Assembly: GCF_000312445.1 (NCBI RefSeq)
Contig: NZ_HE997182.1
Coordinates: 298,913-362,912 of the forward strand
Direction of reading: 5' to 3'
Source of the DNA: Phocaeicola abscessus CCUG 55929
GTDB taxonomy: Bacteria > Bacteroidota > Bacteroidia > Bacteroidales > Bacteroidaceae
DNA: 64,000 nucleotides
Positions 1 through 7,607 of this stretch are shown here, piece after piece. The stretch's first letter is position 1. Each line of letters opens with the position of its first letter. Below the pieces are notes generated by a model. That model did no database searches. It was not told the DNA's origin and worked only from the letters and a program-made list of their open reading frames with translations. The translations under genes and the position numbers were made by a program.

Positions 1-903
1 CCACGTACAATGATAGATGCGCATCGTGTACAAACCCGGGGTCCTTGCCGCCGGAGGCGCCTCGTAGCGATCGACAGTAGCCAGGATAGTTTCCGTATTA
101 TTCGGTAAATTGAAATTCTGCGGGCGATGCAAATCCCAAATCAGATTCCTGACGGGATTGTTACGATCGATGCCGAATCGCTGCGCCATCAGTTTATAAG
201 GCCCTTCGATCACCTTGCTCGCCGTTTCGATGGCCTTGTCGAAATTCAAATTGGCCAGATAAACCTTGGTCAGCAAATGTCGGGCAGCTCCTTTCGAGGG
301 AGTTCCGGCTTCCGTTTTTTCGGGCAGCCACGTTTCCGCAAACTCCAAGTCTTCCTGTAGTTTATTCAAAATAGTCCATCGGCTATGAGTGTAAAAATCC
401 AGTTTGGGAGAGGTTATCTCTCCATTGACAAACGGGATGTCGCCATACGTATTGACCAATCGATAATACCAGTAGGCCCTGAACCAAAGCGCTTCCGCAA
501 GAATCCGATTCCGTTCTTCCGGATTCTTCCATTCGATATCGTCGATTCGAGAGACTACGACATTGGTATTTTTGATTGCCCCGTACGCATTTCTGAAAAA
601 GACCAGATAGGGATAGTATCGGGAAGTGCTGGGCGTGAGGTTATAGAAATCCAATTGCGACCAAGGGGAGCCCAAGTCGGAAGCGGAAAAATCAGCCGCA
701 ATATAGTTGATATAGCCCGTATGTTCAGCTCGAAGGTCCATTTTCATGGCGATCAAGGCCGATTCGAATCCGGCTTTATCTACATACACATTTTCCGGAG
801 TGAAAAAAGACTTCGGTTTAACTTTTAGAAATTCATCGTCGCACGAAAACAGGACGAGGACCAGAAAAAGTCCGACAATCGGTATTTTTATGTTTTGTTT
901 CAT
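1..903 (-). CDS. SusD/RagB-family outer-membrane glycan-binding lipoprotein (partial, runs off the window)
   Basis: The frame stays open for 301 codons from the ATG at 903 down to base 1, so the C-terminus is outside the window. The product starts MKQNIKIPIVGLFLVLVLFS followed by Cys, a lipoprotein signal with an LFSC lipobox. SusD hallmarks follow: a DEFL motif just after the Cys, an N-terminal helical stretch with RNAYGAIKNTNVVVSRID, and the conserved RAYWYYRLVNTYGDVPFV segment. Proteins of this family sit on the outer face of the outer membrane and hand oligosaccharides to the SusC pore. The gene starts 18 bases after the susC stop and is surely co-transcribed. The substrate cannot be read from the sequence. 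Confidence 0.95.
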   Translation of the reverse strand, partial: MKQNIKIPIVGLFLVLVLFSCDDEFLKVKPKSFFTPENVYVDKAGFESALIAMKMDLRAEHTGYINYIAADFSASDLGSPWSQLDFYNLTPSTSRYYPYLVFFRNAYGAIKNTNVVVSRIDDIEWKNPEERNRILAEALWFRAYWYYRLVNTYGDIPFVNGEITSPKLDFYTHSRWTILNKLQEDLEFAETWLPEKTEAGTPSKGAARHLLTKVYLANLNFDKAIETASKVIEGPYKLMAQRFGIDRNNPVRNLIWDLHRPQNFNLPNNTETILATVDRYEAPPAARTPGLYTMRIYHCTW

Positions 904-921
904 ATCGCTTGTGATGATAGT

Positions 922-3900
922 TTATAAAGAAATTCTGACACCCACTATATGCGTTCGAGGCATCGGCGTCATCAAGGATTCCGGATCCCAAGCCGGCCAC
1001 TTGGAAAAATACAATAAATTATGGCCGGAGTAATAGACATCCATGCTCTCTATCCCGAAAAGTCCGAGAAGGGATTTGGGAAAAGCATACGAAAGAGAAA
1101 CATCTTGCAAACGGACGAACGATCTCGATTTATAGATCATCAACCCTCCGCCGAAGACATTGATGTTGGTCGTCAAACGCGCATAATCGTTGATCGGATT
1201 TTCCGGCGTCCAGTAGGGAAACTTCCAGATATTCATCTTATCGTAAGAGTCGGCGCCGCTCCGGTGCAATGCGTTTCCGAAGGGGGCCTTGTGACCTAAT
1301 TCCGCTCGAAGGAAGAAAGAAGCCGTAAAATGTTTGAGGAATTCGAAATCGTTCCGGAAACCGATTCGATAACGAGGTTGCTTATACCCGATGAACATCT
1401 TATCGGCAAGGGCTTCGTATTTTCCGTTCTGGTCGACATCTTCCGCTTTCCAATCTCCCGGCTCCAAGCGGTACTTGGCCGCTTCTTCTCGTTCGTTTTC
1501 CTGCCAGATTCCTTTGATTTTGTAATCCCAGATCACGTCGATGGCCCGACCGGGGAACCAATTGTTGGTATAATCGGGTACTTCCCGTTTGACTTTTTTC
1601 CCGTTTACTTCAATCTCTTCATAGTCGCCGAACAATTTCAGAATTTTATTTCTGTTCATAGAGAAAACGAGATTAGAACGCCATTTGAATCGGGGGCGAT
1701 CGATGTTGACCGTATTTAACGTCAATTCCAATCCCTTGTTCTGCAATTCTCCCAAATTGGAAGTTATACTCCTGTAGCCAGTTATTTGCGGAAGCTGGCG
1801 ATCCATGAGCAGATCGTGGGTCTTCATCAGGTAGGCATCCACGGTAAGATCGATCCGGTTATCGAAGAGTCCCAAGTCTATACCGACATTGAAGGCCTCT
1901 GTTTTCTCCCACGACAAATTCTTGTTCGACATGGTGCTCGAATAAGTGCCTACCTTCGTTTCGCTGCCGTTATAATACAGCGTCGACCCCAACTGGGCTA
2001 ACGCCGAATAGGGACCTACCGCCCGATTGCCATTCTTCCCCCAAGAGGCTCGTAACTTAAGCTGATAGATACTCGGAACTTTGAAAAATTCTTCTTCGGA
2101 GATTTTCCAGGCCAACGCTACCGCCGGGAACGTCGCTCGGGGATTTTTAGAACCGAAAGCCGAATAGCCGTCTCTCCTGATGGAAACGGTGAGCAGGTAG
2201 CGATTCGACAGCGTATAGTTGATTCGTCCCATCACGGCATCGCCCGAAGTCTCCGTATCCGTCGTGCCGACAGCCGGGTTTGTTCCGAACTGGAGCCCGC
2301 TGTATCCTAACTTCTCATTGGGAATAAAAGATTGATTGGCGGCAAAAGTATTCCACGATCTGGTCTGTTCCGCACTGTAAAGCAATGTTACATCGAAAAG
2401 GTGAGGGCCGAACTGTTTTTTCCAGGTGACGATATTATCCAGCATCCAGTTATAGGACGAGAAGTCGTTCCTCGTTCCATATCCTCCGGAATGATCTCGT
2501 CCGCCCGCAAAGGTTTGGGAAGACCAGAATCTATAATCTTTGATAAATTCGTAATAAGGCTGAAAAGAAATTTTATAATTGAACCCGAACGGCAATTTGA
2601 TATTGGAATAAATGGTCGCGAAGAGCGAGTACACCCTTCTGAGCTTGTCCAATCCGTAATAATCGACAAATGGATTTTCAATTGTTCCGTAACTCGGATA
2701 CCACCTCAGCGTGCCGTCTTCGTTGTACATCGAGCCGTACGGACTCAGATAATAGGTCCAGTCCAATACGGCGGGCACGGCATCTTCGTTTCGATCGGAA
2801 AAATGCGCATTGATGCCTACATTGAGCCACCGATTGATATCGAAGTCGAAATTCAGCCGGGTTCTGACCGTTGAATAGTCGTCGCCTTTGATCACTCCCT
2901 TATTATGCTGGTACTCGACAGACCAGAAATAAGACAGATTATCCGTGCCTCCGTTCACACTCAAATCGTATTTCTGTTTGCTTCCCGTACGAAGCACTTC
3001 CCCTTGCCAGTCAATCGAATTCCCTTTGACATAATTTTCTATTTCGATGGGAAAGAAATTCAATCGGGTCAACCATTCCTGCGTATTATCCGCCTGCGGA
3101 TTGTTACTGGCGTTGCGCCAGTCGTCTATCGTGATCCCGGGCGGCAAGTTGTTCGGATCGTCGTAAAAATAGGAGGGGCGCTGCGTATTTTTCGCTCTCA
3201 TTACATCTCTTCGGAGAGTCAGGTATCCTTTCGCATCGTACGGAGGGAAGGTATGGGTGACGTCCGAAACGCCTAACTGCGTAGAGAAATTGATCCGCGG
3301 TTTTCCCTTTTTTCCTCGATGGGTGGTAATCATAATGATTCCGTTGGCCGCCCTCGATCCGTAAATGGCCGACGAGCTGGCGTCTTTCAAAATATCAATC
3401 GAAGCCACATCCGAAGGATTGATATCGCGAAAGCTGCCGTTGAAAATCGATCCGTCCAACACGATTACCGGTTCGTTCGATGCTTTTAAAGAAGATTGTC
3501 CTCGTATTTCGATGCTACCTCCGCCTGCGGCAGTCGTTCCTTGCGTGGTATTGAGACCGGCCACAGAACCGGAGATCATATCGACGATTTGCGTCATATT
3601 CTGGTTCTTAAAAGCGTTGGCATCCACCCGCTGGATCGATCCGGTCAAATCCGATTTCTTAGCCGTTCCGTAGCCGATGACGATCAGCTCGTCCAAGGTT
3701 TTGACATCTTCCTTTAACGTAATATGGAAATTGTCCCGGTTGTCGACCGGGACGTCCTGATCCAAATAGCCGATATACGAAATATGCAAGATGGCTCCTG
3801 CCGGAATCTCCAAAGAAAAATTCCCGTTCGTATCCGAAATGGTTCCGTTCCGGTTCGTTCCTTTTTCGAAGACATTGGCCCCGATAACGGGTTCTTTGTT

Positions 3901-4257
3901 CGAGTCGACTATTCTTCCCGTCACTTTTTTCCTTTTTCCCCCGTCTCCCCGTACGGGGACAATGTTGCGAACAATAATATTTTTTTCTTTGATTTCATAC
4001 GTGACATCCTGCCCGCTTAAAATCTGGCGGACGGCTTCTTCGAGGCCTTTATTTTCCACGAAGACGGAAATGATCTTTCCGGTATCCAAGTCTGAAGACG
4101 AGAAGACGAACGTATATCCGCTTTTTTCTTTCAATTCGTCCATCGCCTGTTTGACGGTTACCTTATCCATCTTCAACATCATTCCCTGCGCATTGACTGT
4201 GCCACACAAGACACAGCAAACCATTCCCGCATAAATGGCTTTTCTGATAGCAATCAT
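922..4257 (-). CDS. SusC/RagA-family TonB-dependent transporter with N-terminal STN signalling domain
   Basis: 1111 residues. A signal peptide (about 1-23, ending VNAQ) is followed by an STN (secretin/TonB short N-terminal) domain at about 25-97, a carboxypeptidase-regulatory-like fold at about 110-195 (GRIVDSNKEPVIGANVFEKG), the plug domain (DELIVIGYGTAKKSDLTGS onward, with the SusC-type GSVAGLNTTQG motif), and a large beta-barrel to the C-terminus. The STN domain is the family mark of transporters that signal to a FecR anti-sigma factor, and exactly such a fecR/sigma pair lies just upstream. It should import a glycan through the outer membrane with the SusD partner. Start: ATG at 4257, with a clean signal peptide. 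Confidence 0.96.
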   Translation of the reverse strand: MIAIRKAIYAGMVCCVLCGTVNAQGMMLKMDKVTVKQAMDELKEKSGYTFVFSSSDLDTGKIISVFVENKGLEEAVRQILSGQDVTYEIKEKNIIVRNIVPVRGDGGKRKKVTGRIVDSNKEPVIGANVFEKGTNRNGTISDTNGNFSLEIPAGAILHISYIGYLDQDVPVDNRDNFHITLKEDVKTLDELIVIGYGTAKKSDLTGSIQRVDANAFKNQNMTQIVDMISGSVAGLNTTQGTTAAGGGSIEIRGQSSLKASNEPVIVLDGSIFNGSFRDINPSDVASIDILKDASSSAIYGSRAANGIIMITTHRGKKGKPRINFSTQLGVSDVTHTFPPYDAKGYLTLRRDVMRAKNTQRPSYFYDDPNNLPPGITIDDWRNASNNPQADNTQEWLTRLNFFPIEIENYVKGNSIDWQGEVLRTGSKQKYDLSVNGGTDNLSYFWSVEYQHNKGVIKGDDYSTVRTRLNFDFDINRWLNVGINAHFSDRNEDAVPAVLDWTYYLSPYGSMYNEDGTLRWYPSYGTIENPFVDYYGLDKLRRVYSLFATIYSNIKLPFGFNYKISFQPYYEFIKDYRFWSSQTFAGGRDHSGGYGTRNDFSSYNWMLDNIVTWKKQFGPHLFDVTLLYSAEQTRSWNTFAANQSFIPNEKLGYSGLQFGTNPAVGTTDTETSGDAVMGRINYTLSNRYLLTVSIRRDGYSAFGSKNPRATFPAVALAWKISEEEFFKVPSIYQLKLRASWGKNGNRAVGPYSALAQLGSTLYYNGSETKVGTYSSTMSNKNLSWEKTEAFNVGIDLGLFDNRIDLTVDAYLMKTHDLLMDRQLPQITGYRSITSNLGELQNKGLELTLNTVNIDRPRFKWRSNLVFSMNRNKILKLFGDYEEIEVNGKKVKREVPDYTNNWFPGRAIDVIWDYKIKGIWQENEREEAAKYRLEPGDWKAEDVDQNGKYEALADKMFIGYKQPRYRIGFRNDFEFLKHFTASFFLRAELGHKAPFGNALHRSGADSYDKMNIWKFPYWTPENPINDYARLTTNINVFGGGLMIYKSRSFVRLQDVSLSYAFPKSLLGLFGIESMDVYYSGHNLLYFSKWPAWDPESLMTPMPRTHIVGVRISL

Positions 4258-4318
4258 AAATGAATTGATTTTTTAGGAATTAAAAATAAAATAAACTGGA
4301 TCTTTTAGAAAGAATGTA

Positions 4319-4326
4319 TAACTTTG
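4319..4326 (+). promoter_or_regulatory. Bacteroidales -7 promoter box (TAACTTTG) facing away from susC
   Basis: TAACTTTG matches the Bacteroides -7 consensus TAnnTTTG. It reads rightwards in the 228-base gap between susC and fecR, where no plus-strand gene exists. The -33 region (CTGG about 20 bases upstream) is only a weak match. It would start a short transcript near 4333 that ends at the terminator at 4377-4412. Confidence 0.45.
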
Positions 4327-4332
4327 CATCGC

Positions 4333-4412
4333 TAGTAGATCCTAATACCGCAATTTCATTGGGATTGAAGATGGAGGTACCGGAAGATGGTCAGATTTTC
4401 CGGTACTTTTTT
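4333..4412 (+). ncRNA. Candidate antisense small RNA in the susC leader (DonS-type)
   Basis: A plus-strand -7 box at 4319-4326 is followed about 80 bases later by a perfect intrinsic terminator: stem GTACCGGAA (4377-4385) with TTCCGGTAC (4398-4406), then six Ts (4407-4412). No ORF of note lies between. Position, size and orientation (opposite to susC, between susC and the fecR/ECF-sigma pair) match the cis-antisense RNAs known from Bacteroides fragilis polysaccharide loci of the same sigma/anti-sigma type (DonS). Transcription is inferred, not shown. The RNA would be antisense to the susC 5' leader if the susC promoter lies upstream of it. Confidence 0.45.
4377..4412 (+). terminator. Intrinsic terminator of the candidate small RNA
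   Basis: A nine-base-pair perfect stem with a 12-base loop is followed directly by TTTTTT on the plus strand. On the minus strand no T-run follows the stem, so it should not stop fecR-susC transcription. Confidence 0.65.
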
Positions 4413-4485
4413 ATCTTCCATCCTCTCTGTTCAAAGGATTTTCATGTTCATACCGTATTCGTTTTTAAGGTTCGACATCAAAGGT

Positions 4486-5430
4486 TTATTTATATACGAC
4501 GAGCGTATCATTTTCGGTTTTGTATTTCAGTCGCTGTGTGCCCGAGAGCATGTCCAAGACCTGATACACGTTTTGTTCCTCGCGGTTGAAAGATCCGTAA
4601 AAACGCTCGTTCCACAATTTCGGATCGGCAATCCGGATGTTTACGTGATAGCTCCTTTCCAACTCGCGGACGATGTCGGGGAACAATTCTTCATCGAAGA
4701 ACAGGACGCCGTCCATCCACCCTTTTGCCTTTTGAGGCTCAGATAACGAGATTCGCATTTCTCCGGTGAGCTTGTTCAAGGTCATTTTCTCCGAAGGGGA
4801 AAGGTATCGGAGATCCGTCTTTTTCACCCGATTATCCAACGCTACGCATCCTTCTTCCAACTCGACCATCACCTCTCGGTCTTCCTCGTAATTCCGGAAA
4901 TTGAATTTCGTTCCGAGCACCGTCACATTCAGGTCGGAAGTCCGTACACAGAACGGAAGGTTTTTATTCGTTTTCACCTCGAAAAAGGCTTCTCCCCGAA
5001 GGGTCAACGTTCTGCTTTTCATTCCGAAACTTTGCGAATAGATAAGCCTGGAACCGGCATTAAGCCACACCGTAGAACCGTCGGGCAGTTGCAACTTGGT
5101 TTTCGAACCTAAGGGAGCTTCTACGACCATATCCGTCAAACTCTTTTCGAATCGTTGCTGGCCTTGCCAATACGATACGACGGAAACCACCCCCAAAAGG
5201 ATGGCCGCCGCCGCGGCATAACCCAGCCTTCGAAGCAGACGGAATGACTTCCGCTGCCGCTTACTGGCGAAGATCCGTTTTCGAAACCGTACGAAAGCCT
5301 TTTCCGCCTCATAAGTATGCCTATCGTTGGCTGCGAGAGACGAAAACCAAAGTTCTTCGTCCGTATCGTCCATTTCCATCGGAAAAAGGAAATCGGACAA
5401 ATCGTCTGCTCTTTTTTCTTGCTCTTTCAT
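4486..5430 (-). CDS. FecR-type anti-sigma factor
   Basis: The likely start is the ATG at 5430 (MKEQEKRADDLSDFL); the frame stays open further upstream but those extra residues do not resemble the family. From that start: a cytoplasmic anti-sigma region (about 1-65), one transmembrane helix (LGYAAAAAILLGVVSVVSYW, about 70-90), a periplasmic FecR domain with the typical LPDGSTVWLNAGSRLIY motif, and a C-terminal DUF4974 domain (KGWMDGVLFFDEELFPDIV to the end). In this family the FecR protein binds the ECF sigma factor and releases it when the STN domain of the loaded SusC transporter touches it. It sits between the sigma gene and susC, all on one strand. Confidence 0.93.
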   Translation of the reverse strand: MKEQEKRADDLSDFLFPMEMDDTDEELWFSSLAANDRHTYEAEKAFVRFRKRIFASKRQRKSFRLLRRLGYAAAAAILLGVVSVVSYWQGQQRFEKSLTDMVVEAPLGSKTKLQLPDGSTVWLNAGSRLIYSQSFGMKSRTLTLRGEAFFEVKTNKNLPFCVRTSDLNVTVLGTKFNFRNYEEDREVMVELEEGCVALDNRVKKTDLRYLSPSEKMTLNKLTGEMRISLSEPQKAKGWMDGVLFFDEELFPDIVRELERSYHVNIRIADPKLWNERFYGSFNREEQNVYQVLDMLSGTQRLKYKTENDTLVVYK

Positions 5431-5632
5431 ACCTAAAAGACAGACAAAAAAGGAGGGTGGGTAGCAGAACACGATTTTATTTTTCAAAAATCAATCCTCA
5501 CAAAGGAAAAAAGAGGTTTGCGGAACTCTCGAAGCCTTCAAAACGAAGAAAAAAATAATTTGCGGGCCTCCCGCAAGCATTCCGGGGGAAATTAAAAAGG
5601 GGGCGTGTCAAAATGGAAGTTCCGACGCATCA

Positions 5633-6235
5633 TCACAAAGCGGCAATTCGGAAAAACAACAAAGGGAAGAAAACCCAATAACGGCTCAACCTTTCCCGAA
5701 GAAAAGCCAACGATTTTTTGATATGATACTTGACGGTATTGACCGAAATTCCCAACTCTCGGGCAATTTCTTCGTTTTTTTTATGCTCGAAGCGGCTTTT
5801 TCTGAAAACGCTCCGGGATTCGACGGGGAGGGCTTTTACCGCTTTGACGATTTCGCTTTCCAATTCTTTTTCCAACAGGTAGCCTAACGGATGTCGATCG
5901 GTTCTCTCAAAGAGCGAACGGAATTCGGCCTGCTGATTCGGGAGATTGGGAAAACGGATCTCCCGTTTCGCCTGTTCGGATTCCAAACAGTTGAGACAGC
6001 GGTTGCGCACAGCTTGCATGAGGTATCTCCGCAACGACGTTTGTATGTCTAACGCCTCTCGAATTTCCCACAGATGAGAAATCGTATCCTCCACCATCGC
6101 TTCAGCCAAGAGGGGATCTTGCAAAAAATCCTCGGCCATTCGACACAATAGTACATAGTGACGATCGTACACGTAACGAAAAGCAGCTTCATCTCCCCGT
6201 TTGAGTGCCTCTACGATTTTTTGTTCCCTTTCCAT
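5633..6235 (-). CDS. ECF RNA polymerase sigma-70 factor
   Basis: 200 residues, the usual ECF size. Sigma region 2 is seen at about 14-80 (AAFRYVYDRHYVLLCRMAE and the LWEIRE stretch) and region 4 near 130-185 (LPVESRSVFRKSRFEHKKNEEIA, then the ARELGISVNTVKYHIKKSL helix-turn-helix). The C-terminal tail YWVFFPLLFFRIAAL is hydrophobic, as in many Bacteroidales PUL sigma factors. It is the first gene of the sigma-fecR-susC-susD set and should drive susC/susD expression when the glycan is imported. The target promoter is not recognisable by eye. Confidence 0.93.
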   Translation of the reverse strand: MEREQKIVEALKRGDEAAFRYVYDRHYVLLCRMAEDFLQDPLLAEAMVEDTISHLWEIREALDIQTSLRRYLMQAVRNRCLNCLESEQAKREIRFPNLPNQQAEFRSLFERTDRHPLGYLLEKELESEIVKAVKALPVESRSVFRKSRFEHKKNEEIARELGISVNTVKYHIKKSLAFLRERLSRYWVFFPLLFFRIAAL

Positions 6236-6332
6236 AGCATAGACAAAAGATTCCCCTCAGATGCATCGTCATCTTTACAGGTCGGCGCAAACAGACTCTC
6301 CTCCTTCTTACCGGACTTGGCGAAGCCCGTCC

Positions 6333-6812
6333 TCAATCCGGATAACGGAGATGAATTTTCGCGGGATTTTCCAACACTTCGTGAAGGAATTTGGCCGATT
6401 CCCATTTAGCCATGGGCAAGTCGTGCAGCAGATAATTGCCGCAATCCTTCGGTCGGGCCCCGGGCACTTCCCCTTCAAATTCCGCCATAAAGCGGAACGT
6501 TTCCTTCATCAGTTCCACGATGTCGCTCGATTCCCAATCTCCCTTTACCAGCAGATAGTTACCGGTGAGGCATCCCATCGGTCCCCAATAGACGATTCTG
6601 TCAGCCCATACGGGATGGTTCCTCAAATAAGTAGCCGCCAAATGCTCAATAGTATGAAGAGCTCCGACATGGAGCGTCGGCTCGCGGTTGGGTTCTTTCA
6701 TGCGGATATCAAAAGTGGTGACCGTTTCTCCGCTGACATAATCTTTTCGGGAGACGTAAATACCGCGCAACAAGCGAATGTGATCAATGGTAAAACTTGG
6801 AATGGTTTTCAT
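6333..6812 (-). CDS. luxS: S-ribosylhomocysteine lyase LuxS
   Basis: 159 residues, full length for the family. The zinc/active-site signature HTIEH is at residues 53-57, the catalytic Cys lies in GPMGCLTG (Cys81), and the third metal ligand is Cys124 (PKDCGNY). LuxS cleaves S-ribosylhomocysteine to homocysteine and DPD, the precursor of autoinducer-2. The start overlaps the end of mtnN by four bases (ATGA), so the two are translated from one mRNA, and they catalyse successive steps of S-adenosylhomocysteine recycling. Confidence 0.98.
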   Translation of the reverse strand: MKTIPSFTIDHIRLLRGIYVSRKDYVSGETVTTFDIRMKEPNREPTLHVGALHTIEHLAATYLRNHPVWADRIVYWGPMGCLTGNYLLVKGDWESSDIVELMKETFRFMAEFEGEVPGARPKDCGNYLLHDLPMAKWESAKFLHEVLENPAKIHLRYPD

Positions 6813-7519
6813 ATGCTGTTCAATGATAGAGTTTGAGGTAAAGCGTTAAGAAAAGCTCGGGTGACACTAAACGAGCGGTCGGCTATCGTTTTCCAGAAGT
6901 CCGTATATTGTTGCCAGCTGTTTTCCGCCTCCGGCGTATCGCTGACGGTACGGAAGCTGATAAACGGTACTGCATAGAGATAGCAGACTTGCGCAATAGC
7001 TCCGGATTCCATATCGACGGCCAGCCCTTCGGGGAAGCGTCGTTTGATTTGCTTGAGTCGCTCGCCGGCCGTAATAAACTGATCGCCGCTGCAAATCAGT
7101 CCGTCGTAGATTTTCATATCCGTTTTCAGTTTCAAGGCGCAATCCATCAAGGTTTCGTTTCCTTCAAACCGCGCTGGAAAGTTCTGCACCTGCCCGTATT
7201 CGTTCCCCTCGCCGCACCAAACATCGTGGTAGACGACCTGCCTGCTCGCCACCACATCCATCACGTTTAAACGGGTATCTATGCCTCCCGCCACGCCGGT
7301 GCTGATCAAACAATCGGGTTGGAAGCGACGGATCAGCTCCACGGTGCCGACGGCAGCATTCACTTTTCCGATGCCACATTGCATCAGGATCACCCGGTTG
7401 TACCCGATCATTCCTTTCATGAAACGAAAAGGTCCTTCGCTCAAAGCCTCCTTTTCCGAAAGCAATGAATCCACCTGCTCCCTTTCCGCCTCCATGGCCG
7501 TTACGATACCTATATTCAT
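6809..7519 (-). CDS. mtnN: 5'-methylthioadenosine/S-adenosylhomocysteine nucleosidase
   Basis: The product from the ATG at 7519 starts MNIGIVTAMEAEREQV, matching the family start, with catalytic Glu12 in the right place. An upstream in-frame ATG at 7543 would lie at or before the transcription start expected from the -7 box at 7545-7552, so 7519 is preferred. Other marks: CGIGKVNAAVGT, the VDMESGAIAQVC substrate-binding segment, and SFRTVSDT carrying the catalytic Asp. The enzyme hydrolyses SAH (and MTA), giving S-ribosylhomocysteine for LuxS encoded just downstream. Together they recycle the by-product of methyltransferases. Confidence 0.97.
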   Translation of the reverse strand: MNIGIVTAMEAEREQVDSLLSEKEALSEGPFRFMKGMIGYNRVILMQCGIGKVNAAVGTVELIRRFQPDCLISTGVAGGIDTRLNVMDVVASRQVVYHDVWCGEGNEYGQVQNFPARFEGNETLMDCALKLKTDMKIYDGLICSGDQFITAGERLKQIKRRFPEGLAVDMESGAIAQVCYLYAVPFISFRTVSDTPEAENSWQQYTDFWKTIADRSFSVTRAFLNALPQTLSLNSI

Positions 7520-7544
7520 GATCGTCTCTCTTCTTTTTGTCATG

Positions 7545-7552
7545 CAAATGTA
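7545..7552 (-). promoter_or_regulatory. -7 promoter box of mtnN-luxS
   Basis: The minus strand reads TACATTTG, a perfect TAnnTTTG match. It predicts a start near 7538 and a leader of roughly 20 bases before the ATG at 7519, which supports that start codon. Confidence 0.55.
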
Positions 7553-7575
7553 TAAATTTTATCAGAGTATATCAT

Positions 7576-7583
7576 TACCTTTG
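7576..7583 (+). promoter_or_regulatory. -7 promoter box of the yfhO-GH92 pair
   Basis: TACCTTTG matches TAnnTTTG and lies 24 bases upstream of the ATG at 7608. It is divergent from the mtnN promoter in the same 88-base gap. Confidence 0.55.
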
Positions 7584-7607
7584 CGTAAGAAATAAAAAGA
7601 AAGCCTT

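Noticed and set aside
6236..6405. Minus-strand ORF at 6211-6405 between luxS and the sigma gene
   Set aside because: It overlaps both the luxS end and the sigma start, has no family features, and no promoter box.
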